The notes under the pieces were generated by a model that had not been told where the DNA came from, did no database searches, and saw nothing but the letters and a program-made list of their open reading frames with translations. Position numbers and translations under genes: made by a program. Source: an uncultured Bacilli bacterium (lineage in GTDB: Bacteria > Bacillota_I > Bacilli_A > RF39 > UBA660). From it: DNA of 7,990 bases. Shown piece after piece: positions 1 to 6,506 of the stretch (position 1 is the stretch's first letter; each line of letters starts with the position of its first letter). The stretch is taken from assembly GCA_947625315.1 (NCBI GenBank), contig CANQOE010000052.1, positions 1-7,990 on the forward strand. Direction: 5' to 3'.

Positions 1-26
1 ATATTGCAAATTTAGCAATTGCTTAA

Positions 27-119
27 TTAAAGATTGTCCAAAAAAATGTGTCTAAATACTTGACATAAATCCATATTTTGTTCTTGTTCTTGAATATATT
101 GTTCTAAATATTGTTTCAT
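27..119 (-). CDS. Small 30-aa ORF or frameshifted 5' end of a gene running off the left edge
   Basis: I do not recognise this product. The frame begins MKQYLEQYIQEQEQ, is Gln/Glu-rich, and ends after 30 codons at TAA. An AAAGGA Shine-Dalgarno lies 10 nt upstream of the ATG at 119-117, a good reason to think it is translated; an in-frame ATG 18 nt further upstream has no such site. Near the 3' end is a run of seven T (minus strand, 46-40) reading ATT TTT TTG. Reading one base back there opens the -1 frame, which then stays open to the window edge (continuing FFGQSLIKQLLNLQY). It may therefore be a true small gene, the start of a longer gene broken by an indel or sequencing error, or a frameshifted gene. 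It follows the terminator of the surface-protein gene, so it probably has its own promoter, although I see no convincing one. Confidence 0.35.
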   Translation of the reverse strand: MKQYLEQYIQEQEQNMDLCQVFRHIFLDNL

Positions 120-145
120 TTTAATTATTCCTTTCATAATAAAGT

Positions 146-172
146 AAAAACTATATCTTTTTAATATAGTTT
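146..172 (-). terminator. Intrinsic terminator of the surface-protein gene
   Basis: A perfect 9-bp inverted repeat (AAACTATAT at 148-156 and ATATAGTTT at 164-172) encloses a 7-nt loop. On the minus strand it is followed by a run of five T (150-146, partly in the stem), 8 nt after the TAA of the gene ending at 180. The stem has only one G-C pair, so it is weak by usual standards but is well placed and fits the base composition. Confidence 0.6.
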
Positions 173-179
173 AAATTAT

Positions 180-1538
180 TTATTTTAATACTTTTTTTAA
201 AGTTAAACTGAAGGTTATGATACAAAGAGGTAATATACTCATATAAATAAGAATATTATCACTGGTATTTGGGACTGTAGTAATGTTTTCATCGGGATTA
301 GGATCTTGAGAATCATCAGTTTTTTCTTCCTCATCAGGTTTATTTTCCGGTTCAGGGTTTGGAGTTGGCGTTGGACTTGGAGTTGGGGTTGGTTTTGGGG
401 AAGGTTTAGTACCAACTTCTCCAGTAGCGCTTTGAACTGTACCTGGTGCTAAGAATTCGGTAGGTATATCATCACTAAATGTCCCTCCACTTACAAAATT
501 AGTATGAGAACTAGTAAAACTTTCACTACCTGATATTGTTTCAACACCTTCTGGGGCAATAAATTCTCCTCCACTTATTTCAATATCTTCAACGTTTGTA
601 TTATCACCTGATTGAATATATTCAAAAATAGTATTATTATGTTTACTTTCTAATTTTCCATCTTCTATTTGAATATTGATATTGCCATAATCTCCTGCAG
701 TAGTTTTAATTTGAATTGCAGAACCATTGGCTTTTATTACATCAGCGCCTGTATCTGTTTCACTTGCTTCAGTATCATCGGAAGTACCAGTAATACTACC
801 ACCATAAATATTTAAATTACCAGATTTTATTCCTATTCCACTGGCACCAGTAATAGTTGCATTATGGATATTGGTCGTGGCATTTCCGGCTTGCATTATA
901 GCAATATTATTTTCAGATGTTATAGTAGCATCATCCATAATATTGATAGTTACAGGATTGGTTGGATTATGAATATTACCTTGAACATATATAGGATAAT
1001 AGCCATATTCTTTAATTAAAGTACCATAAAAATCCATTGAAGCACCATAACTGGCATGACCATAGGAACCACTAACTCTTCTATCAAAAAAGGCAATATA
1101 TAAATTTTTAATTGTAACTTCTTTATCTATAATAAAATGCGTTACTGATTCTTCAGTTGCGTCAGTGGCCCCATAGACACAGATAGATGTATCTTCTTTT
1201 TCTTCTGCGGTATATTCTATTGTACCTTGGCCAGTAATTTTAACTTCTACACCGATAGTTTGACTAGTGTTAATACCAAAGAACGCGCCTGAAGCTCCAC
1301 TCCCTTTAATATTATGCCCATTTAAATTTATCGTTTTGCTTTTATTTATAGGTAGAGCTTCATTCATATCATTAATATCATCTTCTAAAGTACAAGTTAG
1401 TTGTTCAGATGTTAAGCATGTTTTTAAATCTTCTAAAGTACTTATGGTTGTTTCTTCTGCTGAAACCCAAGGTAAAGCAATAAATATTGTGAATATCAAT
1501 GTTGGAATAAATAATTTCTTTTTTATTGATTTTCTCAA
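180..1538 (-). CDS. Secreted, probably wall-anchored surface protein with beta-helix-like repeats
   Basis: This is a predicted cell-surface protein of 452 aa. Residues 1-27 form a signal peptide (Lys-rich start RKSIKKK, hydrophobic core, likely cleavage after WVSA). Residues about 65-355 are rich in short, evenly spaced beta-strand units such as TINLNGHNI, VTINIMDDATI, GNLNIYGGSITG and ISGGEF, as expected for a right-handed beta-helix or pectate-lyase-like fold; no catalytic residues can be assigned. SGGTFSDDIPTEFLAPG (350-366) resembles units common in gut Firmicutes surface proteins. Residues 379-399 are a Pro/Thr/Ser stalk, followed by an acidic stretch. The C-terminus has VPNTSDN (422-428), a hydrophobic segment (429-446) and a KKVLK tail, the layout of a sortase sorting signal although the motif is not canonical LPXTG. 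Four Cys are present (41, 49, 120, 439). The start is TTG at 1538-1536 because no in-frame ATG follows a Shine-Dalgarno and the frame is closed by TAA at 1556-1554; an AAGGAG site lies 11 nt upstream. It has its own promoter and terminator. Function is unknown; adhesion or glycan binding is a guess. Confidence 0.88.
   Translation of the reverse strand: MRKSIKKKLFIPTLIFTIFIALPWVSAEETTISTLEDLKTCLTSEQLTCTLEDDINDMNEALPINKSKTINLNGHNIKGSGASGAFFGINTSQTIGVEVKITGQGTIEYTAEEKEDTSICVYGATDATEESVTHFIIDKEVTIKNLYIAFFDRRVSGSYGHASYGASMDFYGTLIKEYGYYPIYVQGNIHNPTNPVTINIMDDATITSENNIAIMQAGNATTNIHNATITGASGIGIKSGNLNIYGGSITGTSDDTEASETDTGADVIKANGSAIQIKTTAGDYGNINIQIEDGKLESKHNNTIFEYIQSGDNTNVEDIEISGGEFIAPEGVETISGSESFTSSHTNFVSGGTFSDDIPTEFLAPGTVQSATGEVGTKPSPKPTPTPSPTPTPNPEPENKPDEEEKTDDSQDPNPDENITTVPNTSDNILIYMSILPLCIITFSLTLKKVLK
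342..404 (-). repeat. Low-complexity Pro-rich stalk-coding repeat
   Basis: On the plus strand this stretch is a degenerate GGNNTT-type run, the complement of alternating Pro and Thr/Ser/Lys/Asn/Glu codons (residues 379-399 of the surface protein). It is notably richer in G+C than its surroundings. Such coding repeats commonly vary in length between strains by slippage and act as a wall-spanning spacer; length variation here is inferred, not seen. Confidence 0.6.
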
Positions 1539-1549
1539 TTTAAATGCAT

Positions 1550-1555
1550 CTCCTT
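1550..1555 (-). promoter_or_regulatory. Ribosome-binding site that supports the TTG start
   Basis: AAGGAG on the minus strand lies 11 nt before the TTG at 1538-1536, a somewhat long spacing. An ATG (1549-1547) directly abuts the site and is in another frame; it would give a 4-codon reading frame whose TGA overlaps the TTG. With no spacing from the Shine-Dalgarno it is unlikely to be a real start, leaving TTG as the best choice. Confidence 0.6.
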
Positions 1556-1565
1556 AATTATGCTC

Positions 1566-1571
1566 ATTATA
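1566..1571 (-). promoter_or_regulatory. -10 element of the surface-protein promoter
   Basis: A consensus TATAAT on the minus strand lies 10 nt upstream of the AAGGAG site, giving a predicted leader of about 20 nt before the TTG. No good -35 (TTGACA-like) is seen 16-18 nt upstream; that position is TATACT within the perfect palindrome AGTATATACT (1589-1598). A weak -35 overlapping a palindrome could mean activator or repressor control, but this is inference. Confidence 0.5.
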
Positions 1572-1695
1572 CAATGCTTTTCTTTTTTAGTATATACTTT
1601 TTTTAAAAAAATGCCCCTATTGCCAAAAAGTTTACACTTAACTTAAATGAAAATTATTAAAGATTTTCGTAATTATTTGAAAATTTTAAACATTT

Positions 1696-1720
1696 AAAAA
1701 AGGCAAGAAAATATGCCTTT
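1696..1720 (-). terminator. Intrinsic terminator of the ligase/kinase/Hpt-receiver operon
   Basis: On the minus strand AAAGGCA (1720-1714) and TGCCTTT (1705-1699) form a 7-bp stem around an 8-nt loop, and the downstream arm runs into six T (1701-1696). The stem begins inside the TAA stop codon (1721-1719) of the Hpt-receiver gene, so termination is immediate and the surface-protein gene downstream needs its own promoter. Confidence 0.75.
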
Positions 1721-2453
1721 ATTGTTTATCATAAAAATTTTTAATAGCCATTAGAGCTCGACTAATTCTTTCATTAGAAAAAGGTTTAGTTAGAACATCT
1801 AATATTGGATAATCAAAAGCTTTTTGAAGAGCTTCTTTACTATCATTTCCAGTTATTATAATAACTGGGATTTTATAAAGCAATTCATTATCATGCATAT
1901 ATTCTAATACTTTATAGCCATCAACTTTAGGCATATTTAAATCTAAGAATAAAGCATAAATGTTATTTTGAAGATTGTTTATACATTCTTCTCCATTTGT
2001 CGCGGTTATAATATTATAATTATTTAAATTATGGGAAATATATTGGCGAATAATATCAGAATCATCGGCGATTAAAATAGTTTTATTAAAGTTATCCCGA
2101 CCAAAATATTTATTTAAAGTCGTTTTAATAGAAGTAATGGTTGTAGCTAAAGTATTAAAGTTATTAGTAATATATTCTTCATTGCTTTCTTTACCCGCCA
2201 TTTCATGATTATAAAATACTTCGGCTTCTTGCATAAAACCTAAATATTTAGCTTCACTTTTTAAACTATGAGAAAGAATTCCATAATCATTATAATCTTT
2301 AGTATCCTTGTACTTAGTTAAATTGTTTAACTTTTCGTCTAATGAGTTTAGATATTCCTCTAAACCGGAATTATAACCTTCTTGGTCTCCCCAAAAGTTT
2401 AAGGCTGAAGTAATATCAACGTTAGCTTGTTTTAATATGGCTAAATCTTTCAT
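1719..2453 (-). CDS. Hpt-receiver phosphorelay protein (response regulator without an output domain)
   Basis: This 244-aa cytoplasmic protein joins two phosphorelay modules. Residues about 20-115 look like a histidine phosphotransfer (Hpt) helical bundle: the motif HSLKSEAKYLG places the phospho-acceptor at His62, although the usual Gly after LK is Ser here. Residues about 124-243 are a CheY-like receiver with the acidic pair Asp130/Asp131, phospho-acceptor Asp171 in FLDLNMP, Thr201 in IIITGND and Lys223 in LTKPF, all the expected active-site residues. Nothing follows the receiver, so there is no DNA-binding or enzymatic output. Its ATG overlaps the TAA of the kinase gene by one base (TAATG) and is served by AGGAGGG (2465-2459) inside the kinase gene, so the two are translationally coupled. 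The likely role is to accept phosphate from the partner kinase's receiver via His62 and either pass it to Asp171 or to an unlinked regulator. The receiver call is firm; the Hpt call rests on the motif and helical character. Confidence 0.88.
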   Translation of the reverse strand: MKDLAILKQANVDITSALNFWGDQEGYNSGLEEYLNSLDEKLNNLTKYKDTKDYNDYGILSHSLKSEAKYLGFMQEAEVFYNHEMAGKESNEEYITNNFNTLATTITSIKTTLNKYFGRDNFNKTILIADDSDIIRQYISHNLNNYNIITATNGEECINNLQNNIYALFLDLNMPKVDGYKVLEYMHDNELLYKIPVIIITGNDSKEALQKAFDYPILDVLTKPFSNERISRALMAIKNFYDKQ

Positions 2454-4294
2454 TATTTCCCTCCTAAAAATTTAGTTAAAACTTTATTTAATAAGTAGCG
2501 GTCAATTGGTTTAGATAAGTAATCATCAAAGCCGACACTTTTATATTTTTCATCAGTTCCTTCAATAGCATCCGCGGTTAAAGCTACAACTGGGACATCA
2601 AATCCCTCTATTTCTTTTAATTTCTTTAAGGTTTCAACACCGTCCATTTTAGGCATCATAATATCCATTAAAATTAAATCATAAGTAGATTCTTGGACCT
2701 TTTGTAAACATTCCGCTCCACTTTCGACAGATACTAAATTTAAATTATATGGTTTTAAAATATTTTGGGCAACTTTTAAATTGATTTTAGAATCATCGAC
2801 TAATAAAACTTTTTTACCAACAAAGGAACTATAATCTATTTCGATTTCTTCGGAATTACTTGTAGGTATTTCCATACTAACAATATTTTGTTCTAAATAT
2901 ACTCTAAAGGTTGAACCTTCTTCATATTTAGAGAAAACACTGATACGTCCACCCATCATTTCGGTTAAACTTTTAGTGATAGCTAAACCTAAACCAGTAC
3001 CTTCAACAGTGGTATTTTTTTCTTCATCAATGCGTTCAAATTTATTAAATAATTTTTCCATATTTTCTTTTTTGATACCTCGACCAGTATCCTTAACTGA
3101 AATATATAATAAACAAGTATTAGTATCCGAACGATTAATGCAATTAACATTGAAATCTATTTCTCCTTTATCAGTATATTTGGCCGCGTTAGTTAAAATA
3201 TTTAAAACTATTTGTTTAACTTTAGATACATCACCTTTTAATATACCAGGTAAATCAGGAGAATAAGTATATTTAAATTCAATTGGTTTTTCCCCAATAC
3301 GCGGAATTACTAATTTACATAGAGAATTAAATACTTCGCGAGGATTATATTCTTTAGGAATTATTTCCATTTTATTAGCTTCGATTTTAGATATATCTAG
3401 AATACCATTAACTATCTCTAATAAATTATGAGAAGCATCAACTATATCTTGAGCAAATTGTTTAGTTTCTCCACTTAAATCTTTAGAATCTAGCATACAT
3501 TCACTAAAACCAACAATTGCATTAAGGGGCGTTCTTATTTCGTGAGACATATTAGATAAAAATTCCGTTTTAGCTTGATTAGCTTTTTCCGCGGCATCTT
3601 TAGCTAAATTTAATTGTTTAATCATTTTTAAATCCGGATTTTCAATGGTAAAATACATGATAAAGGCAATAAAGATAAGAACTGGATTAACAATAAAATT
3701 CATATTAGAATCTATAGTCATGACTAATAAAGTTAAGATTCCCAATAATACTAATAAGTATAGTGGTATGTATTTTTTACTGCGGATATTTTTAAAATCG
3801 ATTAAAGCTCTAATTAATTGAACTACATAACATATCCCAAATACACTATAAGTAAAATAAATAGCTAAGCCTTCGGCAACAGCGCCAGTTGAAGATATTT
3901 GAACATCAGTTGGCAAGATTAAAATTAAAATACCACAGATAATATTTAAACCAAAGAAGAAATTTTGCATTTTATGAACTTTTTTATCATCTTTTTTATT
4001 GGATGCTATATAAAAAGTATACGATGTTAGAAGTAATATCCAAGTTATCAACGCGATTAAATAAATTTTATTTAAAACTATAATAGTTATAGCTGGAAAG
4101 TTCAAAGTAGGACTGACCGCTAAACCTAAAGCTAAACCAGTAATTGAAACAAGTATACTTGCAATTAAGAACCACGCATATGTTTTATCTTCAACTTTTT
4201 TTTGCCGGGGTTTACTAAAAAAGACAATACTTGTAGCAACAATAACAAATAATGCATAAATATTTAAGATTAAGAAACCAATAATTCCTTGCAT
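2453..4294 (-). CDS. Membrane hybrid sensor histidine kinase (7TM-HisKA-HATPase-receiver)
   Basis: This 613-aa hybrid kinase has about seven hydrophobic segments (roughly 3-25, 39-61, 68-97, 111-127, 143-165, 175-193, 199-216) with short loops and no large extracellular domain, resembling the 7TM sensory region found on some histidine kinases. A charged helix (about 222-245) leads to the HisKA domain with His251 in SHEIRTPLN. The ATPase domain has the N box around Asn365/Asn369 (LNILTNAAKYT), the G1 box DTGRGI (402-407) and the G2 box GTGLGL (432-437). A C-terminal receiver (about 494-610) has Asp500/Asp501, phospho-acceptor Asp544 in LMDIMMP, Thr573 and Lys595. All catalytic residues are intact, so it should autophosphorylate and relay His251 to Asp544, then to the Hpt domain of the next gene. 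AGAGGTG in the 17-nt gap after the ligase gene precedes the ATG. With no extracellular sensor domain, the signal is probably sensed in or at the membrane, possibly a small hydrophobic molecule (inference). Confidence 0.95.
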   Translation of the reverse strand: MQGIIGFLILNIYALFVIVATSIVFFSKPRQKKVEDKTYAWFLIASILVSITGLALGLAVSPTLNFPAITIIVLNKIYLIALITWILLLTSYTFYIASNKKDDKKVHKMQNFFFGLNIICGILILILPTDVQISSTGAVAEGLAIYFTYSVFGICYVVQLIRALIDFKNIRSKKYIPLYLLVLLGILTLLVMTIDSNMNFIVNPVLIFIAFIMYFTIENPDLKMIKQLNLAKDAAEKANQAKTEFLSNMSHEIRTPLNAIVGFSECMLDSKDLSGETKQFAQDIVDASHNLLEIVNGILDISKIEANKMEIIPKEYNPREVFNSLCKLVIPRIGEKPIEFKYTYSPDLPGILKGDVSKVKQIVLNILTNAAKYTDKGEIDFNVNCINRSDTNTCLLYISVKDTGRGIKKENMEKLFNKFERIDEEKNTTVEGTGLGLAITKSLTEMMGGRISVFSKYEEGSTFRVYLEQNIVSMEIPTSNSEEIEIDYSSFVGKKVLLVDDSKINLKVAQNILKPYNLNLVSVESGAECLQKVQESTYDLILMDIMMPKMDGVETLKKLKEIEGFDVPVVALTADAIEGTDEKYKSVGFDDYLSKPIDRYLLNKVLTKFLGGK

Positions 4295-4311
4295 GTATCA
4301 CACCTCTTCTT

Positions 4312-6342
4312 TTATTTTTTTAATGATCGAGCTAAATCTTGGTTGCGACCAATTTCAATATTACTAACAGTTAAATTAGTTTCGGTAACTATAACATTTA
4401 TTTCATTTCCATCTAATTCTTCGTTACTTAAAGCTCTAAAATCAATTTTACCATTTTTGGTTAAAGGCATATAATTTCTAAATTTAAATTTAGATGGGAT
4501 TTGGCGAGATGCCATATTAGGGTTACCAATAATATATTTATAAACTATATCATGAACTATTTGTTCTTCCTCTTCTTGAGAAACATTAGGATTATTTAAA
4601 ACTAATTGACACATTGGCATAATTCCGCGACACTTTTCTTCAAAATAAGGCACAATAGCTACATGATTAACTTCCGGATTAAGAGCTATAGCATCTTCAA
4701 TTTCATATGGTTTAACTTTATAACCATCAAATCTTACAAAAGATCTATCTTTACGAGCTTTATGATAGAAAATACCATCGCGATCCATTTCGACAATATC
4801 TCGAGTTCGAATGTAATCTTGACCATCAAGTTCATAATGGGGAACAATAACATCGTTATGAAGAATACCACTGGTAACAGCTTCACTAGATACAATTAAT
4901 TCTCCTTCAACTCGGTCTTTGTTTGGTTCAAATTTAATAGGAACTAATTTATCATCGATACTTGGGTCAACTAAACCAAAGGTTGTATCTACTAAAGGAA
5001 TACCAATTGATTCAGTTGGATTGTAATTAGCTCTAGAATAAGAACCACAGCCACAGAATTCACTCATTCCATAACCTTTTGTTACAACGGCTTTACTACC
5101 ATGTTCTTTTAACCAAGCATTAACTCTTTCTTCATCATGCTTAGTCATGGAATCTCCACCATAAATAATTTTTCGTAAACAAGACATATCTTCATTTTTT
5201 AAATATTCACAATCAGGTAGAGCAGTTAACCAAGCTGGTACAGTCATTATTACATTAGGATGATATTTCTTTAATAAATAACCAAATTCATTTATTTCAA
5301 ATTCCGGAATATCGATATTACAAGCTCCACTATACAAGAAAACTAACCAGTTATCAAATGTTCCAAATGGAGCATAGTATGGTAAAATGTGAAGACATCT
5401 ATCATCGGGTTCATAGAATGATTTACTTTTCTTAAGTTGGTCTAAAGTAGACATCGCATTTAGATTAGTAATCGGGATTGGTTTAGGGCGAGCCCCACTT
5501 GTTCCAGATGTGTGTCCTATATAAATAGTAGCATTAGGGTCTGTTACTCTTTCAAAATTAATTGTTTGACAATCTTTTAATAAATCGCTATATTTAATAA
5601 TTTCTAATGGTGAATTTTTAACAGCAACATTATAAGCTTCATCACTTTGACGCATCATTTTTAAACTTTGTAATAAAGCTTGATACCATTTTAATTTTTT
5701 AGCAGTCGTATTAGCATTACGAATATTTTTTAATTTATTATAATTAACGACATCAATTAAATAACTAATAGTTCCTTTAAAATTCATAGAATCCGCAGGA
5801 CTTAAAGTAATAATCTTTTCAATACCCATATCTTTTAATTGCTTTTCTATTGGTTTTAACATACCTAAATAACATTTATCTAAAGCAATAATATGTTTAG
5901 CTTGTTCAAAACTTATAACTTCTAATAATTTTTTAGCATTAGCTTCTAAATCCATACTATCAGGGCGTGGATCAATAAAGTCGCTAACACAACCAATTTG
6001 AATACCTCCAAGCCATATTTCTCCAGCTTGAGGAATATTAGGGACTAAATTAACGGCAACATCACCTTTTTTAATACCTACTTGGGAAAGAATTGTTGCA
6101 GCTTTATCAGCTTTCGCAAATAATTCTTTATAAGTAGTTTTAGCTCCATAATAATCACTTGCAATGTTGTTTTCCCATTGTTTAGTGCCTTCTTTTAAGA
6201 ATTCTACTAAGTTAGTTTTAGGGATTTTAGCACTTAAGTCATGATCCTTATAAAAATGCATCCAAGGTTTATCAAGATGGGGATAGCCAGTATTAGAACT
6301 AGTTAAATTGCCACTTTTTATTCTTTTCTCTTCGTTTGTCAT
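4312..6342 (-). CDS. AMP-forming acyl/aryl ligase-like enzyme (ANL superfamily)
   Basis: This 676-aa soluble enzyme belongs to the adenylate-forming (acyl-CoA synthetase / NRPS adenylation) superfamily, which activates a carboxylate with ATP to an acyl-AMP and usually transfers it to CoA or a carrier protein. Visible core motifs in order: phosphate loop HTSGTSGARPKP (277-288), GYGMSE (423-428), RTRD (512-515; Gly of the usual RTGD is Arg, the key Asp515 kept), hinge and A8 region 530-549 (KDRSFVRFDGYKVKPYEIE) and catalytic Lys632 in LTKNGK. The phosphate loop has one extra residue before PK and Pro instead of Gly after it. It is longer than typical members (about 500-560 aa) because of extra sequence at about 190-260, a 27-residue leader before KPWMHFY, and a C-terminal tail of about 40 residues. 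The substrate cannot be deduced. It is first in the operon with the two phosphorelay genes; AAGGGAGG lies 7 nt before the ATG. No signal peptide or membrane segment is seen. A catalytic ligase is likely because Lys632 and Asp515 are retained. Confidence 0.92.
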   Translation of the reverse strand: MTNEEKRIKSGNLTSSNTGYPHLDKPWMHFYKDHDLSAKIPKTNLVEFLKEGTKQWENNIASDYYGAKTTYKELFAKADKAATILSQVGIKKGDVAVNLVPNIPQAGEIWLGGIQIGCVSDFIDPRPDSMDLEANAKKLLEVISFEQAKHIIALDKCYLGMLKPIEKQLKDMGIEKIITLSPADSMNFKGTISYLIDVVNYNKLKNIRNANTTAKKLKWYQALLQSLKMMRQSDEAYNVAVKNSPLEIIKYSDLLKDCQTINFERVTDPNATIYIGHTSGTSGARPKPIPITNLNAMSTLDQLKKSKSFYEPDDRCLHILPYYAPFGTFDNWLVFLYSGACNIDIPEFEINEFGYLLKKYHPNVIMTVPAWLTALPDCEYLKNEDMSCLRKIIYGGDSMTKHDEERVNAWLKEHGSKAVVTKGYGMSEFCGCGSYSRANYNPTESIGIPLVDTTFGLVDPSIDDKLVPIKFEPNKDRVEGELIVSSEAVTSGILHNDVIVPHYELDGQDYIRTRDIVEMDRDGIFYHKARKDRSFVRFDGYKVKPYEIEDAIALNPEVNHVAIVPYFEEKCRGIMPMCQLVLNNPNVSQEEEEQIVHDIVYKYIIGNPNMASRQIPSKFKFRNYMPLTKNGKIDFRALSNEELDGNEINVIVTETNLTVSNIEIGRNQDLARSLKK

Positions 6343-6376
6343 TTCAAAGCCTCCCTTAAATTTTATGACTAACTTT

Positions 6377-6385
6377 ATTATATCA
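6377..6385 (-). promoter_or_regulatory. Extended -10 promoter of the ligase/phosphorelay operon
   Basis: The minus strand reads TGATATAAT, a consensus -10 with the TGN extension, about 20 nt upstream of the AAGGGAGG ribosome-binding site of the ligase gene. There is no clear TTGACA-like -35, which an extended -10 can compensate for. It is the only strong candidate in the 164-bp divergent intergenic region for this strand. Confidence 0.6.
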
Positions 6386-6391
6386 TAGATT

Positions 6392-6419
6392 TTCTTAAAT
6401 TAATAGTAAAAATTAAGAA
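6392..6419. repeat. Inverted repeat over the -35 region of the minus-strand promoter
   Basis: TTCTTAA (6392-6398) and TTAAGAA (6413-6419) are perfect inverted arms of 7 bp separated by 14 bp, centred on where the -35 of the ligase operon promoter would lie. The layout suits a dimeric regulator binding site, but short inverted repeats arise easily in sequence this AT-rich, so the call is tentative. Confidence 0.25.
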
Positions 6420-6482
6420 TTTAAAGTAAATGACAAGTTTTTAAATAGTTTTAATTTTAGGCTTTTTTTAAAGTTAAAAATT

Positions 6483-6491
6483 TGATAAAAT
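6483..6491 (+). promoter_or_regulatory. Possible extended -10 promoter of the pilin-tdk-rnr transcript
   Basis: TGATAAAAT matches an extended -10 (5 of 6 bases of TATAAT plus TGN). It would place the transcript start near 6498, leaving only about 9 nt before the ATG at 6507. No good -35 is visible (a T-run at 6463-6469). An overlapping alternative, TATATT at 6492-6497, would make the message leaderless. In AT-rich DNA either match may be chance. Confidence 0.35.
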
Positions 6492-6506
6492 TATATTGTG
6501 ATAGAT

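Noticed and set aside
3..23. ATTGC/GCAAT hairpin and the palindrome AGCAATTGCT as a terminator for the small left-edge ORF
   Set aside because: The stems are 5 bp, and no T-run can be seen before the window ends, so a terminator cannot be supported.
180..1538. Reading the surface protein as an active pectate lyase or other polysaccharide lyase
   Set aside because: Only the strand-repeat pattern suggests a beta-helix; no catalytic or metal-binding motif of those enzyme families can be picked out.
1267..1557. Plus-strand open frame of 96 codons antisense to the surface-protein gene
   Set aside because: It lies wholly opposite the signal-peptide end of a well-supported gene, has no ribosome-binding site and gives a protein with no recognisable domain; it is a shadow frame.
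1589..1611. Palindrome AGTATATACT followed by seven T and seven A as a possible operator or second terminator
   Set aside because: Both are pure or nearly pure A/T palindromes, frequent by chance at this composition. The T/A run would fold into a stem without a loop or G-C pairs, and a better terminator lies upstream.
2976..3266. Plus-strand open frame of 96 codons opposite the kinase ATPase domain
   Set aside because: It is antisense to the conserved N, G1 and G2 box region, whose coding constraint explains the absence of stops.
4289..4474. Plus-strand open frame of 61 codons across the kinase/ligase junction
   Set aside because: It is antisense to the end of the ligase gene and the kinase start, with no ribosome-binding site or domain.
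4606..4899. Plus-strand open frame of 97 codons opposite the ligase C-terminal region
   Set aside because: It is antisense to the conserved hinge and catalytic-lysine part of the ligase; Phe/Ile/Asn-rich translation is typical of reversed AT-rich coding DNA.
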